In this document: positions 1 to 8,752 of the stretch, piece after piece | How the letters are laid out: each line of letters opens with the position of its first letter | How positions within the stretch are numbered: position 1 is the first letter of the stretch | Assembly: GCA_000733355.1 (NCBI GenBank) | Contig: JNVV01000013.1 | Location: forward strand, 7,851-71,850 | Source: Falciphora oryzae | Lineage: Eukaryota; Ascomycota; Sordariomycetes; Magnaporthales; Magnaporthaceae | Length of the DNA stretch: 64,000 nucleotides | Reading direction: 5' to 3' | Position numbers and translations under genes: made by a program | Notes under the pieces: model-generated | Told to the model about the DNA's origin: nothing | What the model saw: the letters and a program-made list of their open reading frames with translations, nothing else | Databases searched by the model: none

Positions 1-1
1 G

Positions 2-697
2 GAATTTGCCTATAATAATATATCTTCGGCAAGTACCTCCATTACTCCTTTTTTCGCCAACTACGGGTACCACCCAGCTTCCAATAATCCCCCTCTCCCA
101 GGACGAGTACGCAATCCAGCAAACCAACTCTACCAGCATTGGATAACCCAGGTGCACGAAAAAGCCAAACAACACCTAAAAAAAGCCCGGGAACGAATAA
201 AGCATTAGGCCGACAAAAGGAGAAGCCCCTCGCCGGTCCTTACCGAAAGACAGTTCGTTATATTAAACGCCCGGCACATAAAGACCCGTCGCCCCGCCAA
301 AAAAACTCGATGCCAAAATGCTCGGGCCCTTCCGGATCCTTAAAGTTATTTCTCCCACGGCGGTACGACTGGCCCTGCCTAAAACCTGGAAAATCCATAA
401 CGCTTTCCACGTATCCCTTATCGAACCCTACCGCTCTAGCATTCAAGCACGACCTGACCCTAACCAGGTACTGCGGGAGGCCCCCTCGGTTATAAGAAAT
501 TTCGTTGTAAAAAAGGTTATGGATTCCATGGATACAGGCGGGAAGGTTCGTTACCTTGTCCGATAGGAAGATTACCCACGAAAAAAGGACTGGACGTAGG
601 AACCTTAGGAGCACTTCGATACCGACGGATTTAAGCAACACGTTGTTGCCTTTCATCGGCTCAACCCCGATAAGCCTAGGGACCCCCGCGTGCTGTA
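2..697 (+). pseudogene. Ty3/gypsy (chromovirus-type) pol relic: end of integrase plus chromodomain
   Basis: This is the decayed 3' end of a gypsy-type pol gene, cut off by the window start. The first frame reads EFAYNN followed by FFANYGYHP, the usual end of the integrase core in fungal and plant gypsy elements. Further on come LGPFRI and the IHNAFHVSLIEPY box, then a chromodomain-like tail (YLVR, EDYP, EP). The frame is interrupted by TAG codons at 206-208, 564-566, 597-599 and 606-608, and by one extra base in the A-run near 299-305 that moves the rest into another frame. The natural stop is probably the TAA at 695-697. At least two of the TAGs sit where chromodomains normally have Trp, which fits RIP-type G-to-A change. 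It cannot encode a working protein. Confidence 0.9.
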
Positions 698-1234
698 ACA
701 AACGGCGGCCTCCTTAGGGAAGGGAGGTCACGTCTGAAGAGAAAAGGGGGATCTCAGAGGTTCAGCAACTCAACAGTTTGGTTTGTGCGAGGCTCGATAA
801 GCTAATGATGACAAGAAACAAGAAACGATTGCTTGGCCTTCGAACTCCCTTCATAGGGGGTCCTGCAGGCCCTTTTTATGCACAGCCTCCCAGCCACCCC
901 TCGGCTGCCGTCGGCAGAGTCTCCTCCTCCATGATGCCCGTCCGGGCTGGCTGTGCTTGGGTGCGTCATGGTCTAAAACAACATGCCACTGACCCTTTGG
1001 TCTGGAACAACATGCCACTGATCCTCTGGTCTGGAACAACATGCCACTAATCCTCTGGTCTGAAACAACATGCCACTAACCTCCTGGTCTGGAACAACAT
1101 GCCACTGACCTCCTGGTCTGGAACAACATGCCACTCTGGCGTACGCCCCTTTGGCCACTACCGGAGTCCCCCCTTAAGGCTACCGGTGGCGGTCCTTAGG
1201 GCTGCTGATCGTGGCTGCGGATCGGGGTGTTACA
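698..1234 (+). repeat. Non-coding 3' region of the gypsy relic; partner copy at 2814-3301
   Basis: After the pol stop the sequence contains a purine-rich stretch (about 731-752) and blocks that recur in the same orientation at 2814-3301. Shared blocks include the CAGCA..TTAACAG box followed by GTTCGTGC.AGGCT, the CTTCATAGGGGG box (about 849 and 2949), the TCGGCTG.CGTCGGC box, and the end of each copy at TACCGGTGGCG...GGGGTGTTACA (about 1181-1234 and 3250-3301). The copies are clearly homologous but strongly diverged. I read this as the 3' untranslated tail of two members of one gypsy family. It could instead be part of a longer LTR, because boundaries cannot be fixed by eye. Confidence 0.65.
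970..1143. repeat. Minisatellite, six copies of a 29-bp unit
   Basis: Six consecutive units start with GGTCT at 970, 999, 1028, 1057, 1086 and 1115, an exact 29-bp period. Each contains the core AACAACATGCCACT. Units differ by a few substitutions, several of them G/A or C/T. The array lies inside the 3' non-coding region of the gypsy relic and has no counterpart in the related copy at 2814-3301, so it expanded in this copy only or was lost from the other. Confidence 0.95.
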
Positions 1235-1317
1235 CGTGCCACAAGATATAGGCACAGCCGCATCCCTTAAGCGGGCTTCAAAAGGTCTCGAAACGCGCCC
1301 TAGGAAGAGGAGGATAG

Positions 1318-1467
1318 TGTCACACGGAAGAACCTGTGGACTCACCTAATCGGCCCCACAAAAGGTCCGGGAACCGGTATAGGTGCCCAACGGCCCCGAA
1401 GCCCAACGGCCGAAGGCCGGAAGGGCAGTGTGAATCATGTACTTAATACTTCGCACGGATTACAGGG
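1318..1467 (-). mobile_element. Candidate short LTR, inverted copy
   Basis: On the plus strand this begins TGTCACACGGAAGAACC and contains CAGTGTGAATCATGTACTTA followed by ATACTTCGCAC. The same blocks occur in reverse complement and reverse order at 3295-3453. The copy ends around a degenerate GGATTACA, where the partner has TGTAACA. It lies directly downstream (minus-strand sense) of the gag relic, so it may be the 3' LTR of an internally deleted minus-strand element. A perfect 14-bp palindrome, GGTTTATATAAACC, follows at 1469-1482. Confidence 0.55.
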
Positions 1468-1597
1468 TGGTTTATATAAACCCTGCCATCTCCTATGTCC
1501 TCCATGAAAGATTCCTTCTTCCTCAAGCATCTTTTGAGCCCATAGAAAGATTATCTGCAATATAGAGATCCTTCTCCAAGCCGTCTTTGACCCCTTG

Positions 1598-2728
1598 TTA
1601 CAGTTGGTTACGCCCCTTTTGCTTGCTTCGAAATTTGTGCTTCCCGTCCTTGTTCGATTCCTTTTGGTCCTTTTTATGGGAGGACTTATAGGAATTTTTC
1701 TTTTCGTTATACGGGGCGCGAGCACCCGTACCTAAAGTATCCCAAAGGATTTGGGCTGTAGCGATAAGGTCTTCCAAAATCTCCGCTTTGTAATGCATTC
1801 CGCGGGTAACTTAAACTTTCAAAGCAGGGACCAAACGAATAACGTAGTTGTTAATATTTGCTATTTGTTCTGCTTCGCCGCACATACGTCGGTACCGTGC
1901 TGCGAAAACACCAAAATCCTCGTTATTTTTTTGCATAAATTGCTGTAAGTTGTTAATAGCCCTTAGGAGTGAAAAATCTCCTCGCAATGTAGTATTACGG
2001 AGCCATCGCATGAACTTGCGCCAATGTAGGCCCAATACCGGACTGGCTTTACGCGAGCCGTTATAAGCGGAATTGAAATCGCTATCGAAGGTTCCAATAG
2101 CGGCTGCGATACGTAATCTAGCCGTAGTAAAGCCGTTAAAGTTAGTTTCGAACGTAAGGTCAAATTTGCTTTCCCAATGGTCGAAATCCTGCATTAAACT
2201 TGGAAGCTTTAGCTCGGGCATCTTCCATAAGATTTTATAACTGCCTTTGTCTTTGTCGTACGAAGGAAAGATATCGTCTTTTTCGTCGTCGTCCCCTACT
2301 AGGGTGTGGTGCGACGGTGCCCGGGGTATCGACTAATTGCCGGGTTTTTTTAACGGGCGGTTAACCTCCTAGCCGTGCTGCTTTAGGGTTAAGCTTTAGG
2401 AACGAGCCGGAATTTGGGGCTCGTGGTTAGGGCGATTTGGATCGTCCGAATCGTTTGGGAGGCCAAAAGCCTCGCGAACTGCCTTCCGTTCCACAAATGC
2501 TTTTTGGAACTATGGCAGGATTTTAATAGGGATACAATTTCGCATTACGTAATAAACGAACTGCGAACGAATGTAGGATGCAACGCTGTGGATACTAAAG
2601 TTAAAGTATCCACGAGGGTTGTTAGGGGTAGGTTGCTCGCGTCTAAAGGGAAAAGTGGATATCCCCGTTCCTAAATCCTCGTCCTGGCCTAGGTCGTTAA
2701 TATTAACGAAATCGTCAAAATCCGACAT
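1598..2728 (-). pseudogene. Gag relic of an LTR retrotransposon
   Basis: The minus strand carries pieces of a gag-like polyprotein. A start region at 2728-2510 (MSDFDDFVNIND) is followed by a capsid-like part at 2221-1811, and then a Lys/Ser-rich end at 1798-1598. The capsid-like part has a W..F..WLRN box, then a GDFSLLRA..NL.QF box and an EDF.VFAARYRRM.GEAEQ box, which is the usual layout of fungal gypsy/Tf-type gag proteins. The frame is broken between the pieces, no CCHC zinc knuckle was seen, and no pol follows. The element is therefore dead and internally deleted. Confidence 0.75.
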
Positions 2729-2813
2729 GGTAACTGGTAAATGCTAAAGGTTTAAACAAAGGAAGCTATTGAGTTATAACAGGCCTCCGCCCTACTATAG
2801 CCAGTTACAATAG

Positions 2814-3294
2814 TGTTAGGCCTGGAAAAAGGGGGTTCTCGCAGGGAGGTTTTAAAGGTTTAGCAGTTTAACAGTCGTATTCGTGCAAGGCTTTAACAAG
2901 TTTATGGTGTAGGTAAAAACAGAAACGATAGCTTGCTTTCCGAACCTCCTTCATAGGGGGTTTCTCGGGCCCTCCTTATGCTCTAGCCCTCCGTCCGTCC
3001 TTCGGCTGTCGTCGGCGCGCCTTTTCCTCCGTGGCGTCCGTCGGGGCCTGCTTTTCGGTTGTTATCGGCACACTGCCTCCTCCGCGGCGTCCGTCGGAGC
3101 CGGATGTGTTTCGTCCCTTTTAGGGTTCCGGGCCGGGCTAATCTGCGGGGGCTGATCGGCGCGCGTGTCGTAAAGTTAAACTTTCTTGATCCGCATATCC
3201 GTTAGGGCTTGCGCCCCTCCGGCTACCACCCGGAGGCCTCCCTTGTGGTTACCGGTGGCGTCCCCTGCGGCTGCTGGCCATGCTTCTGTGTGGG
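2814..3294 (+). repeat. Second copy of the gypsy 3' non-coding region
   Basis: This is homologous in direct orientation to 698-1234 through several ordered blocks: a purine-rich AAAAAGGGGG, the TTTAGCAGTTTAACAG box, GTTCGTGCAAGGCTTTAACAAG (split by substitutions), CTTCATAGGGGG, TCGGCTGTCGTCGGC and TACCGGTGGCG. It lacks the 29-bp minisatellite of the first copy. It lies directly before the candidate LTR at 3295-3453, which supports reading it as the 3' end of a plus-strand element whose coding part is missing. Confidence 0.6.
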
Positions 3295-3453
3295 GTGTTA
3301 CAGTGCGAAGTATCGAGTACATGATTCACACTGCCTTCCGACCTTCACCGCTTAGCCTTAGGGCCGTTGACCGCCTATGCGGGTCTTCGACCCTCCGTGA
3401 GGCCGACTCGTGATGCCGACTAGTTAGGTCCACGGGTTCTTCCGTGTGACACT
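3295..3453 (+). mobile_element. Candidate short LTR (TGT...ACA), direct copy
   Basis: It starts TGTTACAGTGCGAAG and ends CTTCCGTGTGACA, giving the TG...CA termini typical of LTRs and a length of 159 bp. The block CGAGTACATGATTCACACTG and the end GGTTCTTCCGTGTGACACTA are mirrored in the inverted copy at 1318-1467. The preceding sequence is GTGGGG, a short purine run where a polypurine tract would be expected. Solo-LTR or 3' LTR status is inferred. No target-site duplication was identified. Confidence 0.55.
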
Positions 3454-3488
3454 AATTTTACGAAAATATAAAGTAAAATAAATCTTTG

Positions 3489-3731
3489 AGGAGCTGTTCA
3501 ATACAAAAAGGTTTTTTAGTTTTTCCCATACTAATCCTAAAAACCGGCGGTTTTTAAGATTTTTGAAAAAAGCATAAATGATGCAAAACTTTATAAAAAT
3601 GAAATTTTAGCCGACTAAAAGTATTTTTTTAACCGAATTTCCCGGGTTTTTACGTGCATCTTTTGGTGAAAGCATTTTTGACTCCTAAAAAACTAAAAAA
3701 CTAAAAAACCATTTTGTATTGAACAGCCCCT
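3489..3731. mobile_element. MITE-like element with about 36-bp terminal inverted repeats
   Basis: The left end AGGAGCTGTTCAATACAAAA continues into GGTTTTTTAGTTTTT. The right end, read on the other strand, is AGGGGCTGTTCAATACAAAA followed by TGGTTTTTTAGTTTTTT. Over 36 positions I count two or three mismatches. The inside is AT-rich, has no ORF, and is itself partly self-complementary (AAAAAGCATAAATGATGCA against TGCATCTTTTGGTGAAAGCA). A size of 243 bp and strong TIRs fit a miniature inverted-repeat transposable element. I could not see a clear target-site duplication, so the superfamily is undetermined. Confidence 0.75.
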
Positions 3732-3763
3732 AAATTTGGATTGAATGAAACCCGGGTATTTAC

Positions 3764-3972
3764 ATTAATATAAAGTTTTAAAAGGGCTTTCCTTTACGTA
3801 AAACCGTATATTTATAACTATTTTTTTCATTTAAATAAAAAAGTTAAAAGTTTTTCTCATATAAAAAGTTTGTTAGTAAAATATAAAATATTTTTTAATT
3901 AAATAGAAAAAAATAGGTTAAAGTATACGGTTTTACTTTTAAAAAGTCCTTTTTAAACTCCATATTATATGA
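3764..3972. repeat. Second AT-rich inverted-repeat element, about 210 bp
   Basis: The arm at about 3764-3820 (TTAATATAAAGTTTTAAAAG, then GGCTTTCC, then GTAAAACCGTATA) is matched in reverse complement by the arm at about 3915-3972 (TATACGGTTTTAC, then AAAAAGTCCTTTTTAAACTC, then CATATTATA). The 13-bp core GTAAAACCGTATA is exact and the outer arms are diverged. The loop is nearly pure A/T and also partly self-complementary. It could be an older MITE or the footprint of a foldback element. It lies only about 30 bp from the element at 3489-3731 but shares no terminal sequence with it. Confidence 0.55.
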
Positions 3973-5252
3973 AATACCAAAGCCTAATCGGATATAAATT
4001 TAAAGATTTATTTAACTGTGTAATGTCGTAAAATTAGTATGTATTTTGGACCTTTGTTTTCAAATTTAAATTTCCGGATTCATCAGTACCTAAGGAATCC
4101 AAAATTAATATTTTTGAAAAGCGTTAAAAAACGGCTTTCGATTGGTTTTGGGATTGCATTTGTGCGATTTTATTTGGATTTGCTATTGCGGATTGAAAAC
4201 GGTGCGTTTTGGCGATTTAGTATGGGAATCGGGGTGGCCGGAAGTGGGGGGTGGCGCAAAGTAGGGGTCTTGACTTAAACGTGGCGTTGGGTGGGTGTGA
4301 ACACAAAAGCCTTGCGTGCCCGGGTACATCCCCTTAATTATCACCAGATCCATTAATTTTACAGCCTCGCTCCTCGGGTGGCTTGTTGTTTAACTTCACC
4401 TCTTTGTTTAGGTCTTTGTTGATTAGGCTCCTTGGCTCATTTACGAAATTACTCTCGAATTCCCGCTTCTTCTTCCCTTCCAGGTTCTTGAAACCCTTCC
4501 ACCCCGAATCCCTGCCCCATTTAATACCTTCTATAGAGCTTTTCTACGCCAGCGCAACCTTTGACATCGCCCCAGCATCGGGAAGGCGTCAAGAACACAC
4601 CGAAAGCTTCACTCACCATCGGATGCAAATATGGCATTCGATAGTACCATAAAGGGGTAACTGGCGCGGATACAAGGGGTTTTAAAGTACGTCACTCTCC
4701 GCATCCGCTATCATGGTAATTATTACTCTTTTCCTCATAAAGGCAACCATCTACCAGATGTGACAACTTTTAACACCAAATGCACCCTCCAATATACATG
4801 GTGGAGGTACTCATAGCACACAAATGCTTACAAATAGCATAAAGCATCGTTAGCCAGGAGCGGGCAGTGGTGAAGCATAGAGGTGGCGAGCCTCCTAAGG
4901 AAAGGGTGGTTTGCCTTTTAAGCGACCTGCATGCTATTGCGACACCGAAGCATCACAGATGCACAGTCGACCCAGATCCGGTCAAGATGTTGACGATCTT
5001 TGCATGTTCGTGGCCGTCACTCCACCAGAAATCAAACCCCGAAATCCACATCGGCCCGGAGACTGGCCATCCACTAGGCGTGTTCCCCGCACATTCCTTG
5101 GCAGTTTATCCACAGGATGAATACAAATACAACCCCAAGCGCCCTTCTCGAGCCACCTTTGTGTAGTAATCAGTTTAGGTCGAATGAGAGAGAAGCCCAT
5201 TTTACACACTCACATTCCGTCAGTGTTTCGGTTAAGCAGTATCTTTTTCACG
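3973..5252. other. AT-rich then mixed intergenic region
   Basis: Up to about 4250 the sequence is AT-rich with only chance ORFs and looks like RIP-degraded repeat DNA. From about 4250 the base composition returns towards that of the genic part of the window. No ORF here shows a recognisable domain, and no RNA gene was recognised. The last few hundred bases before 5253 should hold the promoter of the NmrA-like gene. Confidence 0.5.
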
Positions 5253-6589
5253 ATGGCGTCCGTTTCGACTGCAACGACGGGCTCACCGAGCATACTCATG
5301 TAAGTCTGACCCAAAGTCAGCAGCTTGGTCTATCTGACGTCATTCTCAGCATCGGAGCCACCGGCCACATAGGGGGATCTGTCCTGGCTGGCCTCAAAGA
5401 ACTCAACCTTGACGTCCGAGTGACCGCTCTAGCCCGTGCCGAGAAAGATGTCCAGGTTATCTCAGACATCTATCCTGGTGTGAAGTGCGTGCTTGGTTCG
5501 ATGGAGGACTTGCCGACGCTGGAGCAAGAGTCTTCGACGGCAGATATTGTCATCAGTAAGTAAACAAACCGACATGCGACCAGAAAGCACGTTAAGGCGT
5601 TGCATCAAGCCCAGATTGCAAGCAAGACTTCGGTAGTTAACTCGAATCACCCCTACCCCTATCCAGACACGTCTCCAGACATGCCCTATGAAGCGGGCAT
5701 ACGCGTCATCTTGGCCGCCCTCGCAGTGCCGCGAACGCCGCACCGAGAGACCTTCTACATCCACACATCCGGTGCTGCTAATACATGGACAGAGCCCACC
5801 GGCCAGTCCTCGAAACGCATCTGGGATGACGTCGCCGACCTCGAGGAGCTGTCCTCCCTCCCGGACACCGTCACGCACTCGGCCACGGACCGGCTGGTCG
5901 CGCAGCAGCAGGTCAAGGCGACGGGGGACGGCAAGTTCGTCGGCGACGGCGGCGCCAGCAACAAGCTCCGGACCGCCATCATCGCCCCGCCCGACGTCTT
6001 CGGCCTCGGGCCCAGCGCCAAGCGCCGCACGCCGCTGGCCCTTTCGTACGTCGTCGACGTCGCCCGCCGCATCGGCGGCGCCTTTTGCGTCGGGCCCGGC
6101 GAGAACATCCTCGGCTTCGTGGACGTGCGTCATCTCGCGCGCCTGTACATCGGCCTCGTCAAGGACGCCCTGCGGCGCCTGGAGAAGACGCCCAACGGGG
6201 GTACCGTCGAGGACGCGGTCGACGCCGGCAGCGGGCTCGAGATGTGGGGTCCAAAGGCGTATTACTTTATAGAGACGCAGGAGCTGACGTGGCGCGAGTT
6301 CCTGGGCGACATGGTCCTGCCAGCACTTAAGAAGCACGGCGACGAGGCGTTTGCCAGGTGGGAGCAAGGGCAGTTCGAGGTGGTTAGCCCCGAGGAAATC
6401 AGGTCGCACGTCATGGCGCGCTTCGGCGGCATGGAGGGCGCCGAGGTCTGGAGCGGACACCTCGCGGAGAACATGGCGGTCAACATGCGCACCAGAGGCA
6501 CCAGGACTGCTTCGCTGTTTGGCTTGCGCCCGGGAGATGCACATTTGGACGTTGAGAATGATGTCAAGGCGTTGTTAGGCGTGATCTGA
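5253..6589 (+). CDS. NmrA-like / NAD(P)-binding Rossmann-fold protein
   Basis: The model has three exons: 5253-5299, 5350-5555 and 5667-6589. The introns are 50 and 111 bp with GTAAGT donors and CAG acceptors, and the product is 391 residues. The start ATG at 5253 is chosen because splicing to exon 2 completes the dinucleotide-binding loop IIGATGHIGG near residues 15-24. Later landmarks are ADIVI with a following Asn at the end of the second exon, FYIHTSG near the usual catalytic Ser/Tyr strand, and a long extended-SDR C-terminal half. Such proteins bind NAD(P)(H) and act as reductases, epimerases or redox-sensing regulators (NmrA, HSCARG). No Tyr-x-x-x-Lys pair was clearly placed, so a sensor role is as likely as an enzyme. 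Substrate and pathway are unknown. Confidence 0.85.
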
Positions 6590-7237
6590 TATCTTACTCG
6601 CAACCACAGGCCGGCAGTACTTTGAAGATTGCATATTTGTCTAGTCGTCCTTGCTGGGACTTTGAGTCGCAGGTGTCTCTGGGGCTCCCTTGGTAGAAAA
6701 GCCATCTGCAGGAGGCCTACTTCCTCAGGTCACCAGAAATTTCCGGCCTTCAGCCAATCCACGGTTCAAAATTGGAGCGCATTCGTGCCCAGAAGGCCAA
6801 AGGGAGCGGCTGTGCCGATGAATTATACCTAGGTAGGTACTAGGCAAAATTCATGCAGGTGGCTGCGTGGCGGAGTACGCTTCGCTGGGTTTTGAGCTAG
6901 CTATTGGAGGCTGATGAAAGGCACTAAATGTGATCACACGCCCCGACGCCTCCATCATAGGTGAGCTCCGTCGGTGGTCGATGCCATGTTCCAGCGAACC
7001 ACAAGGCAGCCAGTCCGCACCCCGCACCATCTCAAAAGCGTGCTCCCTTCCATCTTGCCCCACGCTCACTGCCTTGGCGGTCGTCGAGTTCTTTTCTTGC
7101 CCTGGAACACTTCGTATCGTGGTGTATTTGTCTCAAACCTCCTCGACTCTCTAGCAACTTAGCGTTCGATACCACACCCAACCCAGCCAGAAGGACTGCT
7201 AGATTGACAGCCGGTTCTGTTTCCCAGCGACGCAATC

Positions 7238-8752
7238 ATGTCTACATACCAATACAATCCAATCGACCTCTCCACGGACGCGGTCCGGCTAGTGCGTCTA
7301 GTCAGTGATCACGATGAGCAGAGCCTAATCAAGTGCGAGCTGTTCGAGACGTTTCTGCACGAGGCCGAAGGCGTTCCGTATGAAGCGCTCTCGTACACCT
7401 GGGGGGATCCATCGCCCGGGTTCGAGATCGCCCTGAACGGTCGGCGCCACGCAGTCACACCCAACCTGCACCAGGCCCTTCAATGCCTGCGCTCCGAGGA
7501 CAGAGACCGCATCCTCTGGGTCGACGCCATCTGCATCGATCAAGGGAATCACAAAGAGCGCGGCCATCAGGTCGGCCAGATGAAACTCATCTATCAGAAT
7601 GCCCAAAATGTTCTCGTCTGGCTCGGCCCGAGCACCCCGAAGACGGACTTGATCATGGACTGGATTGCCCGATTCGACCAGCGGGTGATAGCTAGGCATG
7701 GATACCGCCGCGACTCGACCGCAAGCTGGTACCAGGTCTTCTGGGGTGGGATGCATAGTCTCGAAGATGACATTAGCGGGGAGGAAAACACAATTCTATG
7801 CCCCCAACAGCGCGGCCTTATCCCCGGGCTGTACCAGAGCCCTTGGTTCCGCAGAGTCTGGATTATCCAAGAGGTAGCCAGTGCCCGGGCCGCAACAGTT
7901 ATGCACGGCCGGAGATCCGCTCCCTCGCGCACATTCTCCCTCCTCCCGATGCTGATGAACATCAGCATAGAGGAAGGAACGCAAGCGGTACTTGACATCA
8001 TGCCGGGCCCTTTACGTGGCTCGGGTTGGTGGAGAGAGAGGCGTGACCTGGAGACCCTCCTCGGCAAGTTCTTGGCGTGTGAAGCCACCGACCCGCGAGA
8101 TCAAATCTATGCGCTGCTTGGAATCTGCTTGGATCCCGATGTCCAAAAAACTATCCGCCCCGATTACGAAATATCGATCGATATTGTCATCCGCAAAGCC
8201 ATTTCCTTGATTCTCTTCCCAGAAGTTACAGATCCCCCGCAGATGAAAGTCTTGCAGGACTCCCTCCCAAGCTGGAGGATGGAGAATTTGATCGCGGCCT
8301 TCCCAACGCTCCGATACGATATTTTCAAATGGTCCTTATTGGGCGACCACAAGAAGCTCTCGCTTGCCCTCCTACCCGGGATTCCAACCGATAATCTCAA
8401 CAGAGAATTCGCCCTCACAACGGACTACCGGGAGCTTTTCCGTGCCCTGCTACCCAAGGGTCCATTCATTATGTCCAAGGGACGAATCCCCAGTTCATTA
8501 CTAACCCAATACTACATTTCCCCGGAGTTTTGCGAGACATCTTTCGGGGTCATCGAGGATCTTCCCTCGATCGCTCCGCTTGCTTGTCTGGCGCTACGAG
8601 ACTGTAACCAGGACGTTGCAAAGGCTATCATCGACCGCCTTGAAGTTTCTGCTCATATTAACAACTTTTCAATGAAATTTGCGCTCGATCTAACTCCTAA
8701 TCCCTGGAAGTGGGGATTAGTACGCTCTCAGGTAAGTATCTTAGGAATATAA
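7238..8752 (+). CDS. HET-domain (heterokaryon incompatibility) protein
   Basis: This is a single uninterrupted ORF of 504 residues. It carries the three classical HET blocks in order: YEALSYTWGDP (about residue 48), ILWVDAICIDQ with QMKLIYQNAQNVLVWLG (about 88-132), and SPWFRRVWIIQEVA (about 198-212). Further on, ATDPRDQIYALLGI is the usual post-domain motif. HET domains mediate non-self recognition and programmed cell death when incompatible hyphae fuse, and they are common in expanded, fast-evolving fungal families. No ankyrin, WD40 or NACHT partner domain is visible. The end VRSQ is followed directly by GTAAGTATC, a good donor, so a short downstream exon is possible and the C-terminus is less certain than the rest. 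Confidence 0.9.
   Translation: MSTYQYNPIDLSTDAVRLVRLVSDHDEQSLIKCELFETFLHEAEGVPYEALSYTWGDPSPGFEIALNGRRHAVTPNLHQALQCLRSEDRDRILWVDAICIDQGNHKERGHQVGQMKLIYQNAQNVLVWLGPSTPKTDLIMDWIARFDQRVIARHGYRRDSTASWYQVFWGGMHSLEDDISGEENTILCPQQRGLIPGLYQSPWFRRVWIIQEVASARAATVMHGRRSAPSRTFSLLPMLMNISIEEGTQAVLDIMPGPLRGSGWWRERRDLETLLGKFLACEATDPRDQIYALLGICLDPDVQKTIRPDYEISIDIVIRKAISLILFPEVTDPPQMKVLQDSLPSWRMENLIAAFPTLRYDIFKWSLLGDHKKLSLALLPGIPTDNLNREFALTTDYRELFRALLPKGPFIMSKGRIPSSLLTQYYISPEFCETSFGVIEDLPSIAPLACLALRDCNQDVAKAIIDRLEVSAHINNFSMKFALDLTPNPWKWGLVRSQVSILGI

Noticed and set aside
970..1143. Possible CRISPR-like array
   Set aside because: The 29-bp units are contiguous tandem repeats with no unique spacers, and the genome is fungal.
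4039..4278. 79-residue frame in the AT-rich tract
   Set aside because: Phe/Leu/Arg-rich composition expected by chance in AT-rich, RIP-degraded sequence. No similarity recognised.
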